Assembly (NCBI GenBank): GCA_017936765.1 | Contig: JAGBEX010000003.1 | Coordinates: 62,001-126,000, forward strand | Source of the DNA: Clostridia bacterium | Lineage (GTDB): Bacteria; Bacillota; Clostridia; Christensenellales; Aristaeellaceae | Reading direction: 5' to 3' | Length of the DNA stretch: 64,000 bases | Part shown: positions 53,936-62,127 of the stretch, piece by piece | Layout: each line of letters begins with the position of its first letter | How positions within the stretch are numbered: the first letter of the stretch is position 1 | Translations under genes and position numbers: made by a program | Notes under the pieces: model-generated | Seen by the model: only the letters and a program-made list of their open reading frames with translations | Told to the model about the DNA's origin: nothing | Database searches by the model: none

Positions 53936-55995
53936 GCATTTATCAGGAAGGCAAGAGACTGATCCTGGCGCAGGGCAATTCCCAGGTGTGGATCGAACCC
54001 TGGGGCGAGAACTCCCTCCGCGTCCGCATGACCCCCGACCCCCGCATGGATCCCAACGACTGGGCGCTGACCGAGCCTGTGAAGGAAACCGACAGCACCA
54101 TCACCTTCGAGACCATCGACACCACCGATCCCTGGTACAAGGGCGAGGAGTGGGCGAAGTATCACTCCACCGGCACCGTGGCCACCCTGACCAATGGCAA
54201 GATCACCGCCAAGGTGAACCCGGAGGGCTGGATCAGCTATTACAACCAGAAGGGCGAATTGCTCACCGAGGAATACTGGCGCACCCGTGACCGCCTGAAC
54301 CGTTATTGCGTGCCGCTGCGCATCTATGGCCGCGAGATGAAGCCCCATTTCGGCACCGAGTCCTATGAGCTGACCGCCCGCTTCGAGGCCTTTGACGATG
54401 AGAAGATCTTCGGCATGGGTCAGTATCAGCACCGCCACCTGGACAAGAAGGGCGCTACCCTGGAGCTGGCGCACCGCAATTCCCAGGCCAGCGTGCCGTT
54501 CTATGTGTCCACCCGCGGCTACGGCTTCCTGTGGAACAACCCGGCCATCGGCACCGCCACCTTCGGCACCAACAAGACCGAGTGGAACGCCCGCTCCACC
54601 CGCAAGCTGGACTATTTCATCACCGCCGGCGATACCCCTGCGGAGATCGAAGCCCAGTATTCTGCTGCCACCGGCCGCACCCCCATGATGCCCGAATACG
54701 GCCTGGGCTACTGGCAGTGCAAGCTGCGCTACCGCAACCAGGAGGAAGTGCTGGCCGTTGCCCGCGAGCATAAGCGCCGCGGCCTGCCCATGGACGTGAT
54801 CGTGATCGACTTCTTCCATTGGACGCTGCAGGGCGACTTCAAGTTTGAACCCCGCGACTGGCCGGATCCCGAGGCCATGGTGAAGGAACTGAAGGAAATG
54901 GGCATCGAGACCGTGGTGTCCGTGTGGCCCACCATCGACGAGCGCAGCGAAAACTGGGGCAAGATGGCCTCCCAGGGTATGCTGATGGCCACCGACCGCT
55001 GCTCCGAGCGCAACACCTGGATGGGTCCCACCGTGTATTTCGATGCCACCCACCCCGGCGCGCAGAAGTTCGTGTGGGAGCGCTGCAAAGAGAACTACTA
55101 CGATAAGGGCATCCGCTGCTTCTGGCTGGACGAGGCCGAGCCGGAATGCTCCTACGATTTCGACAACTACCGCTATTGGGCAGGCCCTGCCATGCAGGTG
55201 ACCAACACCTATCCCGTGGGCTATGCCAAGGGCTTCTATGATGGACTGAAGTCCGTGGGCGAGAAGGACATCATGTCCCTGGTGCGCTGCGCCTGGGCGG
55301 GCAGCCAGAAGTATGCCGTGCTGACCTGGTCGGGCGACATCCACTCCTCCTTCCGCTCCATGCGGGAGCAGGTGCAGGCGGGCCTGAGCATGGGCATGGC
55401 GGGCATCCCCTGGTGGACGAGTGACATCGGCGGCTTCCTGGGCGGCGTCATCGACGACCCGGCCTTCCGGGAGCTGCTGGTGCGCTGGTTCCAGTGGAGC
55501 TGCTTCTGCCCGGTGTTCCGTATGCACGGCGAGCGCAGCCCCTGGCACGAGCGTGAGGTGGAGTTCATCAACAATGTGCGCCAGCTGACCTCCGGCCAGG
55601 ACAACGAGGTGTGGAGCTTTGGCGAGGAAGTGTACGAGATCCTCACCAAGTACCTGTTCATCCGTGAGCGCCTGCGCCCCTATATCCGCAGCCTGATGCA
55701 GGCCGCCCACGAGACCGGCGCGCCTGTCATGCGTCCCCTGTATTACGATTTCCCCACCGACAAGACCGCCGCTGACGTGGAGGACTGCTACATGTTCGGC
55801 CCCGATCTGCTGGTGGCGCCCATTGTGGAGGCTGGCGCGGAGACCCGCAAGGTGTACCTGCCTGCTGGCTGCAAGTGGACGGACGCCAACACCAAGCAGG
55901 TCTACGAGGGTGGCCAGTTCGTCACCGTGCCTGCGCCCATTGGCATCATCCCCGTCATGATCCGCGAGGGGAAGGATTATCCCATCTATGAGTGA
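53932..55995 (+). CDS. GH31 alpha-glycosidase (alpha-xylosidase/alpha-glucosidase)
   Basis: 687 residues. The catalytic nucleophile is D400 in CFWLDEAEPE and the acid/base D469 in LTWSGDIHSSF. VIVIDFFHW, ARFEAFDDEKIFGMGQYQH and GMAGIPWWTSDIGGF are typical GH31 motifs. Full length with N-terminal galactose-mutarotase-like, catalytic and two C-terminal beta domains. Cytoplasmic. The partner GH74-like gene (ATGA overlap) makes alpha-xylosidase activity on xyloglucan oligosaccharides the most likely role, though alpha-glucosidase cannot be excluded. The gene at 55988 overlaps its end by 8 bp. Confidence 0.93.
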   Translation: MSIYQEGKRLILAQGNSQVWIEPWGENSLRVRMTPDPRMDPNDWALTEPVKETDSTITFETIDTTDPWYKGEEWAKYHSTGTVATLTNGKITAKVNPEGWISYYNQKGELLTEEYWRTRDRLNRYCVPLRIYGREMKPHFGTESYELTARFEAFDDEKIFGMGQYQHRHLDKKGATLELAHRNSQASVPFYVSTRGYGFLWNNPAIGTATFGTNKTEWNARSTRKLDYFITAGDTPAEIEAQYSAATGRTPMMPEYGLGYWQCKLRYRNQEEVLAVAREHKRRGLPMDVIVIDFFHWTLQGDFKFEPRDWPDPEAMVKELKEMGIETVVSVWPTIDERSENWGKMASQGMLMATDRCSERNTWMGPTVYFDATHPGAQKFVWERCKENYYDKGIRCFWLDEAEPECSYDFDNYRYWAGPAMQVTNTYPVGYAKGFYDGLKSVGEKDIMSLVRCAWAGSQKYAVLTWSGDIHSSFRSMREQVQAGLSMGMAGIPWWTSDIGGFLGGVIDDPAFRELLVRWFQWSCFCPVFRMHGERSPWHEREVEFINNVRQLTSGQDNEVWSFGEEVYEILTKYLFIRERLRPYIRSLMQAAHETGAPVMRPLYYDFPTDKTAADVEDCYMFGPDLLVAPIVEAGAETRKVYLPAGCKWTDANTKQVYEGGQFVTVPAPIGIIPVMIREGKDYPIYE

Positions 55996-56575
55996 GCTGA
56001 ACAAATCCTTTATTTATAAAGGATTCAAGACTCTGTTGGCCGAGCGCTTTGGCGAAGAGGTGGCGCAGCGTGTTTGGGCTGACGCCTCCCTCCGCCTGAC
56101 GGAGCTGGAAAAAATCTGCGCCGACCTGGACAGCGACTCCCGCATGATGATCCTGCCTGCGGCGGCGATCTATCTCACCGCGCCGGAAACCCTGCCCTTG
56201 CTGAAGCAATACGCTGCCGACATGGGCAAACGCATTGGCCGGGTGATCCACGGGGTGACCTCTGTTCCTGGGGTGTCGCGGCTTTTGTGGAGCCAGATGC
56301 CCCGGCTCATGCGCACCATGTCCAGCCCGGAGAAGGGCTATGAGCGGCGCATCGTCAGCGAAAGCCGGGAGCTGGTGGGGGTGGACATCCTGGCCTGCCC
56401 CTTGCACAGGGCGGCGGTGCGGCTGGGCGTGCCGGAGGTGGCGGCGGTGGTCTGCGCCATGGACAAGGCCTATATGACGGGCTTCAAGTACATCCGGTAT
56501 ACCCGTACCACAGCCATTGGCGAGGGCGATGCCTGCTGCGATTACCGGCTGCGATTCGACCCGGACAAGCAATAA
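55988..56575 (+). CDS. ATC-hydrolase-like (L-2-amino-thiazoline-4-carboxylic acid hydrolase) protein
   Basis: 195 residues. The C-terminal part ACPLHRAAVRLGVPEVAAVVCAMDKAYMTGF, then ...RTTAIGEGDACCDYRLRF matches the pattern of the ATC hydrolase family (CPlhr...D...G...CDFR). Family members include the Pseudomonas enzyme that opens the thiazoline ring in L-cysteine formation, but most are of unknown role. It overlaps the GH31 gene by 8 bp, so it is translated with the sugar enzymes. This pairing is odd for a cysteine-pathway enzyme, so the true substrate may differ. A terminator follows. Confidence 0.75.
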   Translation: MSELNKSFIYKGFKTLLAERFGEEVAQRVWADASLRLTELEKICADLDSDSRMMILPAAAIYLTAPETLPLLKQYAADMGKRIGRVIHGVTSVPGVSRLLWSQMPRLMRTMSSPEKGYERRIVSESRELVGVDILACPLHRAAVRLGVPEVAAVVCAMDKAYMTGFKYIRYTRTTAIGEGDACCDYRLRFDPDKQ

Positions 56576-56582
56576 AAAAGCA

Positions 56583-56617
56583 AACCCCAGAAAGCAATTG
56601 CTTTCCGGGGTTCTTGC
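56583..56617. terminator. Bidirectional terminator after the glycosidase operon
   Basis: AACCCC-A-GAAAGC / GCTTTC-C-GGGGTT (56583-56612) with one mismatch, AATT loop, flanked by A-run and T-rich sequence. Confidence 0.75.
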
Positions 56618-56619
56618 GT

Positions 56620-57480
56620 TTAGCCAATGGCCTCGTTGGCGGTTTCCGTCAGCATCCGCTGCCAGGTGGCGTCCTGGCCATCCAGCGTCACGGCGGGGCT
56701 GCCGGGGACATCCGCGGGGGAGAAGGACACCGTGAGGTTTACATACACCGCGGCGTAGGGCGTACCCTGCAGATCCACGGTTTTGTTCAGCTTGGTGGTG
56801 GTGCCGGGGAAGTTCTTCTTGCCCAGCTTTTCGGCCTCCAGGGCGGTGGTGGCCACATAGACGGTGGATTGATCAATGCTGCCGTCCACACCATCGCTGA
56901 TGGCGGCGCTGACGGTGAGGCTGCCGCCGGAGACGGTGAAGGTCACCGTGCCGATCTCATAGGCGCCGCTGGCGTGGAGGGGAACGGTGAGGGAGCTGCC
57001 CTCCAGGGCATTCACATCCAGCAGGGTGGCGGATTTCCATGTGTTGGCACCGCTGAGACGATCCAGCGGATAACCCACGGAGCAGGCGGCGTTCCCGGTG
57101 AGACGGGGCATCACCCGGCGCAGGGGGAAGCTGTAGCCGCTGTCGCCGATCCACAGGGATACATGGTAGGTGGTTTGGCTGCCGGTGAGCCGCAGGTAGA
57201 TATCCTCGGAGCGGAAGCGTCCGCTGCACACCCCGTAGTCCCGCTGATAGACCAGCGAGCCATTCTCTCCCGCAATGCTCAGGGTGACCTGGGCATCTTC
57301 CACCAGGGCGCTGGTGACCCGCAGATAGCTGCGGTCGGAGGTGAGGGAGGAGGCGATGAAGCTTTCATCCCAGGCATCCTCGGCAATGGACTGGGCATCC
57401 ACGGTGAAAACATCCTCCGCGGCATAGGCCGGGGCGATGCACAGGAGCATCGTCACCAGAAGGATCAGGAATCGTTTCAT
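56620..57480 (-). CDS. Secreted protein of unknown function
   Basis: 286 residues with a clear signal peptide (MKRFLILLVTMLLCIAPAYA, cleavage after AYA at about 20). The mature part looks all-beta, with alternating hydrophobic strands (YLRVTSALVEDAQVTLSIAG; VTFTVSGGSLTVSAAIS; AAVYVNLTVSFSP). I recognise no family. GAGGTG lies before ATG 57480 and a perfect 13-bp inverted repeat 32 bp upstream. Convergent with the glycosidase operon. Possibly a surface or adhesion-type protein, but this is only from composition. Confidence 0.7.
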   Translation of the reverse strand: MKRFLILLVTMLLCIAPAYAAEDVFTVDAQSIAEDAWDESFIASSLTSDRSYLRVTSALVEDAQVTLSIAGENGSLVYQRDYGVCSGRFRSEDIYLRLTGSQTTYHVSLWIGDSGYSFPLRRVMPRLTGNAACSVGYPLDRLSGANTWKSATLLDVNALEGSSLTVPLHASGAYEIGTVTFTVSGGSLTVSAAISDGVDGSIDQSTVYVATTALEAEKLGKKNFPGTTTKLNKTVDLQGTPYAAVYVNLTVSFSPADVPGSPAVTLDGQDATWQRMLTETANEAIG

Positions 57481-57511
57481 GAGGACATTTCACCTCTTCA
57501 CAGTATTTTGC

Positions 57512-57546
57512 AGCGGTCTCACCTACATAACGCAGGTGAGACCGCT
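57512..57546 (-). promoter_or_regulatory. Perfect 13-bp inverted repeat upstream of the secreted-protein gene
   Basis: AGCGGTCTCACCT (57512-57524) / AGGTGAGACCGCT (57534-57546), loop of nine. No T-run follows in either direction, so an operator or leader hairpin is more likely than a terminator. Confidence 0.6.
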
Positions 57547-57619
57547 GTTCTTCCTTGGCATGGAGAAATTTACAAAAGAAACTGGGCGGATGAGGTGCGT
57601 TGGAACAAGTGGCGCAGCC

Positions 57620-57833
57620 CTCTCAGTCAGCGCAAGCGCTGACAGCTCCCCCGGAGGGGGAGCCAAGATATGTCCCGGCGTCGCGGCGCGACCGTATTCG
57701 CGCCGTGACCCCTTCTCGAAGATCACCCATCCCCGCCCTCCCCGCATGGGTTTCGAAAGGGTCGAAGACCCTTCGCGGGGTGCAGGGGCAGAGCCCCTGC
57801 GCAGGGGAGTCCAGAGGGGCAAAGCCCCTCTGG
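57620..57833 (-). repeat. Composite intergenic repeat (modules A, linker, B), inverted copy
   Basis: Read on the minus strand from the leuS stop: CCAGAGGGGC/GCCCCTCTGG, GCAGGGGC/GCCCCTGC, then the 33 bases 57778-57746 identical to 6228-6260, a GGGGTCACGGCGC linker, and the B core (57647-57622) identical over 26 bases to 6359-6384. Fills the gap between leuS and the secreted-protein gene; no gene seen in 57547-57833. Confidence 0.85.
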
Positions 57834-60248
57834 TTACTTGGCGATGAAGTTGACCAGGCGGCCGGGGACGTAGATAACTTTGACCAGGTTCTTGCCGGCC
57901 AGGAAGCGCTGCACGCCTTCGTGGGAGGCGAGGGTAGCTTCGGCCTGCTCCTTGGTGAGGTCGGCAGGCACCATGATGTGGCCGCGAACCTTGCCGCAGA
58001 CCTGTACGGCGATCTCGATCTCGCTCTTCACCATGGCGGCCTCGTCCCACTGGGGCCAGGGGGCGCGCATCATGCCGGAGCCAAAGCCGTTGCGCTCCCA
58101 CATTTCCTCGGTGATGTGGGGAGCCACGGGGTTCAGCAGCTGGATGAGGGTCTTCAGCTCGGCCTTGGTGACGGAGCCGGCGGCGTACATTTCGTTCACC
58201 AGGGTCATCATGGCGGCGATGGCGGTGTTGAACTTCATGGCCTCATAGTCCAGGGAGACCTTCTTGATGGTCTCGTGCATCATGGCCATGAGCTTCTCGG
58301 AATAGGTGTCGCTGTCCACCAGCATTTCCTGCAGGCGCCACACGCGATCCAGGAACTTGCGGCAGCCCTTGGCGCCGTTGGTAGACCACGGGATCGCCTG
58401 GTCGAAGGCGCCCATGAACATCTCGTACAGGCGGAAGGCGTCAGCGCCGATATCGTCGATGATGTCGTCGGGGTTCACCACGTTGCCGCGGGACTTGGAC
58501 ATCTTCTCGCCATCGGTACCCAGGATCAGGCCCTGGGCGGTACGCTTGATGTAGGGTTCGGGGCAGGAGACCTCGCCGATATCGTAGAGGAACTGATGCC
58601 AGAAGCGGCTGTAGAGCAGGTGACGGGTCACGTGTTCCATGCCGCCGTTGTACCAGTCAACGGGCATCCAGTAGTCCAGGGCTTCCTTGGAGGCAAAGGC
58701 CTCGGTGTTGTGGGGATCGCAATAGCGCAGGAAGTACCAGCTGGAACCAGCCCACTGGGGCATGGTGTCGGTCTCGCGCTGGGCAGCGGCGCCGCACTTG
58801 GGGCAGGTACAGTTCACATAGCTCTCAATGCGGGCCAGGGGGGACTTGCCGTCGGTACCGGGCTGGAAGTCCTCCACCTCGGGCAGGCGCAGGGGCAGCT
58901 CTTCATAGGGAACGGCCACCACACCGCAATGGGGGCAATGGATCAGCGGGATGGGTTCACCCCAGTAGCGCTGACGGTTGAAGGCCCAGTCCTTCATCTT
59001 GTACTGCACACCGGCACGGCCATAGCCCTTGGCTTCGATCTCTTCCAGCACGCGCTCGATGGAGTCCTTCTTGTTGGTGTAGCCGTTGAGGAAATCGGAG
59101 TTGATCATCTCGCCATCGCCGGTGTAGGCTTCCTTCTCGATGTCGCCACCCTTGATGACCTGGATGATGTCGATGCCGAACTTCTTGGCAAACTCCCAGT
59201 CGCGCTGGTCGTGGGCAGGCACAGCCATGATGGCACCAGTGCCGTAGCCCATCATCACATAGTCGGAGATGAAGATCGGCACTTCCTTGCCGGTGAGGGG
59301 GTTGATGCCGCTGATGCCCTCGATCTTCAGGCCGGTCTTGTCCTTCACCAGCTGGGTGCGCTCGAACTCGGTCTTCTTGGCGCAGTCCTCGCGATAGGCG
59401 CGGATGGCGTCCATGTTGGCGATGCGGTCGGCATACTTGTCGATCATGGGATGCTCGGGGGCCATGACCATGAAGGTGACGCCGAAGAGGGTGTCGGGGC
59501 GGGTGGTGTAGATCTCCAGCTTCTCGTCGGTGCCCTTCACAGCGAAGTTCACGAACGCGCCGGTGGACTTGCCGATCCAGTTCACCTGCTGCTGAGCGAT
59601 GTTCTCGGGATACTCAACGGACTTGAGGCCCTCCAGCAGCTTGTCGGCATACTTGGTGATGCGCAGGTACCACACGTCCTTGGGCAGCTGCACCACGTCG
59701 CCATGGCAGATGTCGCACTTGCCGCCCTGGCTGTCCTCGTTGGAGAGGACGACCTTGCAGGTGGGGCAGTAGTTGACCAGGGTCTTGTCGCGGAAGACCA
59801 TGCCGTGCTCAAACAGCTTCAGGAAGATCCACTGGGTCCACTTGTAGTAGTCGGGATCGGTGGTGTCCACCTCGCGGCTGTAGTCGAAGGAGAAGCCGAT
59901 CTTCTGCAGCTGCTCGCGGAAGTGATCCACGTTCTTCTTGGTCACGATGGCGGGGTGGATGTTGTTCTTGATGGCGTAGTTCTCGGTGGGCAGGCCAAAG
60001 GCGTCCCAGCCGATGGGGAACAGCACGTTGTAGCCCTGCATACGGCGCTTGCGGGCAATGATGTCCATGGCCGTGTTGGAGCGGGGATGACCCACGTGCA
60101 GGCCATTGCCGGAGGGGTAGGGGAACTCGATCAGGCCAAAGAACTTGGGCATGGTGTGGTCGTCCAGCGCCTCAAAGGCGTGGGTCTCCGCCCAGATCTT
60201 CTGCCATTTCGGCTCAATTCGTTTGGGATCGTAAGCCTGAAACTCCAT
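57834..60248 (-). CDS. leuS: Leucyl-tRNA synthetase
   Basis: 804 residues, class Ia synthetase. HIGH-type motif PYPSGNGLHVGHP (43-55), editing CP1 domain with the threonine-rich TTRPDTLFGVTFMV and GTGAIMAVPAHDQRDW, KMSKS motif GEKMSKSRGNVV (near 580) and the C-terminal anticodon-binding domain ending in KVIYVPGRLVNFIAK. Full length. ATG 60248 follows GGGAGG; longer frames run into the T-box leader. Regulated by its own T-box leader and promoter. The stop abuts repeat module A. Confidence 0.97.
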   Translation of the reverse strand: MEFQAYDPKRIEPKWQKIWAETHAFEALDDHTMPKFFGLIEFPYPSGNGLHVGHPRSNTAMDIIARKRRMQGYNVLFPIGWDAFGLPTENYAIKNNIHPAIVTKKNVDHFREQLQKIGFSFDYSREVDTTDPDYYKWTQWIFLKLFEHGMVFRDKTLVNYCPTCKVVLSNEDSQGGKCDICHGDVVQLPKDVWYLRITKYADKLLEGLKSVEYPENIAQQQVNWIGKSTGAFVNFAVKGTDEKLEIYTTRPDTLFGVTFMVMAPEHPMIDKYADRIANMDAIRAYREDCAKKTEFERTQLVKDKTGLKIEGISGINPLTGKEVPIFISDYVMMGYGTGAIMAVPAHDQRDWEFAKKFGIDIIQVIKGGDIEKEAYTGDGEMINSDFLNGYTNKKDSIERVLEEIEAKGYGRAGVQYKMKDWAFNRQRYWGEPIPLIHCPHCGVVAVPYEELPLRLPEVEDFQPGTDGKSPLARIESYVNCTCPKCGAAAQRETDTMPQWAGSSWYFLRYCDPHNTEAFASKEALDYWMPVDWYNGGMEHVTRHLLYSRFWHQFLYDIGEVSCPEPYIKRTAQGLILGTDGEKMSKSRGNVVNPDDIIDDIGADAFRLYEMFMGAFDQAIPWSTNGAKGCRKFLDRVWRLQEMLVDSDTYSEKLMAMMHETIKKVSLDYEAMKFNTAIAAMMTLVNEMYAAGSVTKAELKTLIQLLNPVAPHITEEMWERNGFGSGMMRAPWPQWDEAAMVKSEIEIAVQVCGKVRGHIMVPADLTKEQAEATLASHEGVQRFLAGKNLVKVIYVPGRLVNFIAK

Positions 60249-60289
60249 GATGATTGCCTCCCTTTTGCTAACCTGTGGATGTAAGCAGG

Positions 60290-60519
60290 ATAGAAAAAAC
60301 GCTTCGCCCCTGCTCCTTGCAAAGACGAAACGTGTGTTTCGCGGTACCACTCTGCTTGCCTGCGAAGCCGCAGGCCACTCATTGCGCTGTAACGGACGCA
60401 GCCGCCGGAAAACCGGTTCGCTCCCGGGCGAGCGGCGCTTTTCTGTCCCGCCGCTTTGCACCAACCAGCGGCTCTCTTGGGGCGACAGCATCCAGCGCGT
60501 TCCCGTTCATAACGATAGT
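60290..60519 (-). promoter_or_regulatory. T-box leader of leuS
   Basis: Minus strand: T-box core TGGTACCGCG at 60349-60340. The antiterminator GCAGAG...CTTTGC with inner GCGAAA/TTTCGT competes with a terminator CGTTTCGTC/GGCGAAGCG followed by TTTTTT (60299-60294). An upstream stem I-like segment contains AGAGAGCCGC and GGTTGGTGCAAAGCGGC. It should sense uncharged tRNA-Leu; specifier codon not assigned. Confidence 0.88.
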
Positions 60520-60525
60520 AAAGTA

Positions 60526-60554
60526 AGTATAGCATTTTGTTTGCCAAAAGGCAA
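60526..60554 (-). promoter_or_regulatory. Sigma-A promoter of leuS
   Basis: Minus strand: TTGCCT (60554-60549), 17 bp, TATACT (60531-60526). Confidence 0.75.
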
Positions 60555-60557
60555 GAA

Positions 60558-60600
60558 AAATAATTCGGAATTCGGAATGCGTAATTCGGAATTGAGAATG
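60558..60600. repeat. Intergenic repeat module D, copy 3
   Basis: 43 bases identical to the reverse complement of 32379-32421. It lies between the leuS promoter and the promoter of the kinase gene. Confidence 0.85.
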
Positions 60601-60621
60601 TGGTTCCATGTGTGCTATGAT
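60592..60621 (+). promoter_or_regulatory. Promoter of the P-loop kinase gene, -35 supplied by repeat D
   Basis: TTGAGA (60592-60597, inside the repeat), 18 bp, TATGAT (60616-60621) with an extended TGC before it. Confidence 0.6.
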
Positions 60622-60645
60622 GGATGCGCAGGGGAGGTGCATACC

Positions 60646-61224
60646 ATGGTGCAGGGCATTGCCATTGTGGGGCTGAACGGCAGCGGGAAGTCCACGCTGA
60701 ACCATCTTTTGTCCAGAGAGCTGGGGTATTTTGAGATGGACGTGGAGGACTACTACTTTCCGCAGCAAAAGGCGCACCGGCAATGGGCGCTGGAGCATAC
60801 CCAGGTGCAGGAAACGGCGCAGCAGCCCTACACCGCCCAGCGGGATCAGGTGCAAGTGGAGGCGGCGCTCCTGCAGGACATGGAGGCGCATCCGCGGTTC
60901 GTGCTTTCCTGCGTGAAGCTGAACTGGCGAGAGGCGCTGCGCAGCCGCATCGGCGTGGTGTTCTATTTGCAGGTGCCGCTGGAAACGCGGTTGGAGCGCA
61001 TCCGGCAGCGGGAGGTGCGGCGGTTTGGCCAGCGGGCGCTGCCGGGCGGCGATATGTATGAGAAGCAGGAGAGCTTCCGGGCGCTGGTCAGCCAGCGGGA
61101 GCCAGCCATGGTGGAGGCCAGCCTGGCGGATATGCCCTGCCCGGTGATCACCCTGGACGGCACCCGGCCGCTGGAGGAAAACCTGGCGCGGATGATAAGC
61201 GCCTTGAACACATGCATGAGATAG
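60646..61224 (+). CDS. Small P-loop kinase (adenylate/shikimate-kinase-like)
   Basis: 192 residues. Walker A VGLNGSGKST (8-17), a YFEMDVEDYYFP segment after it that resembles the acceptor-binding strand of small-molecule kinases, then VVFYLQVPLETRLERIRQREVRRFG, a lid-like Arg-rich helix. The build is that of adenylate/shikimate/cytidylate-type kinases (AAA_17/AAA_18 group); acceptor unknown. GGGGAGGTG lies before ATG 60646, and the frame upstream overlaps the leuS leader, which excludes a longer start. Monocistronic, divergent from leuS. Confidence 0.82.
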   Translation: MVQGIAIVGLNGSGKSTLNHLLSRELGYFEMDVEDYYFPQQKAHRQWALEHTQVQETAQQPYTAQRDQVQVEAALLQDMEAHPRFVLSCVKLNWREALRSRIGVVFYLQVPLETRLERIRQREVRRFGQRALPGGDMYEKQESFRALVSQREPAMVEASLADMPCPVITLDGTRPLEENLARMISALNTCMR

Positions 61225-61261
61225 CGAAAGCCCTCTGCCTTATTGAGCAGAGGGCTTTTGC
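61225..61261. terminator. Bidirectional terminator between kinase genes
   Basis: GCGAAAGCCCTCTGC / GCAGAGGGCTTTTGC (61224-61261), 12 or more base pairs, convergent genes. Confidence 0.88.
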
Positions 61262-61266
61262 GTGGA

Positions 61267-62061
61267 TCAGAAGCCGCCGAAGTGGCTTAGGGTCACAGCA
61301 GCGATGCGGGAACCGGCTTGCATAGCCTTGGTAATATCCCCATGGAGCATATAGGAGCAGACAAGACCGGCGTGGTAGCTGTCGCCGCAGCCGGTGGTAT
61401 CCACAATGGCCTCCACCTTTTCGGCTGTCACCCGGTATTCCTGACCGCGATGATAGGTCACGCTGCCTGCTGCCCCCAGGGACATATTGAACAGCCCGTC
61501 ATGGCAGGCAGAATAGTCGCGGAAGTGGTGCAGCAGGGCCTCCTCGCCGCTGATCATAAAGAAATCGATATCCGGGGCAAGCTTGGCCATGTGCGTAAAG
61601 TCGCGGTACACATCAAAGTCCACCGCCAGCTTGAAGCCATGCTGCTTCTTCAGCGCCAGCACTTCCTGAAAGCAGGATGCCCAGAAATGGATGAACACCA
61701 CATCGGAGGCTGCGATGATGCGGCGTTCTTCCTCCGTCAGGCGGATATCCTCCAGGATCCTGCCATTCCACGAGTCAGGCTTGTAGTACCTGTCGCCTTC
61801 CGGGGTGAGATAGGTGTAGTTGTTGGCGGTGGTCTGGGTGGGGTCGATGCGGATGTGTCGGGTGTTGATGGGTCTGTCCGCCAGCGCGTCCAGAATGGCC
61901 TGACCATATGCATCCTGGCCGATCACGCCCAGCAGCGTCACCTCCATGCCAGCGAAGGTGCAGGCGTGGGCGGCAAAGTTCAGCGCCTCGCCGCCGGGGC
62001 GGATCTCCCCGGTGCCGTCGAATACATCTGCGCAAAGGCAGGGAAGTGCGGTCAGCTTCAT
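61267..62061 (-). CDS. PfkB family carbohydrate kinase
   Basis: 264 residues, ribokinase/PfkB fold, slightly short for the family. GEIRPGGEALNFAAHACTFAG (substrate and glycine region), VTLLGVIGQDAYGQAIL, and the ATP/catalytic motif VDTTGCGDSYHAGLV (catalytic Asp; the usual GAGD is GCGD). The sugar cannot be named; fructoselysine-type or nucleoside kinases share this build. ATG 62061 is preferred (AGAGGAAG upstream). Follows rny, separated by a terminator. Confidence 0.88.
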   Translation of the reverse strand: MKLTALPCLCADVFDGTGEIRPGGEALNFAAHACTFAGMEVTLLGVIGQDAYGQAILDALADRPINTRHIRIDPTQTTANNYTYLTPEGDRYYKPDSWNGRILEDIRLTEEERRIIAASDVVFIHFWASCFQEVLALKKQHGFKLAVDFDVYRDFTHMAKLAPDIDFFMISGEEALLHHFRDYSACHDGLFNMSLGAAGSVTYHRGQEYRVTAEKVEAIVDTTGCGDSYHAGLVCSYMLHGDITKAMQAGSRIAAVTLSHFGGF

Positions 62062-62092
62062 GATGGTCTTCCTCTCTGTCATGTGGTAAAGG

Positions 62093-62121
62093 AAAATCCC
62101 CACTGGGTTTCCAGCGGGGAT
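62093..62121 (-). terminator. Terminator after rny
   Basis: Minus strand: ATCCCCGCTGG / CCAGTGGGGAT (62121-62097) with one G-U, then TTTTCC. Confidence 0.75.
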
Positions 62122-62127
62122 GGGGGA

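Noticed and set aside
57600..60284. 894-codon plus-strand frame opposite leuS (and similar frames 61318-63984 opposite rny/pfkB and 39668-41899 opposite the beta-lactamase/AraC genes)
   Set aside because: Same codon-bias artefact; the opposite-strand genes have full sets of catalytic motifs and proper starts.
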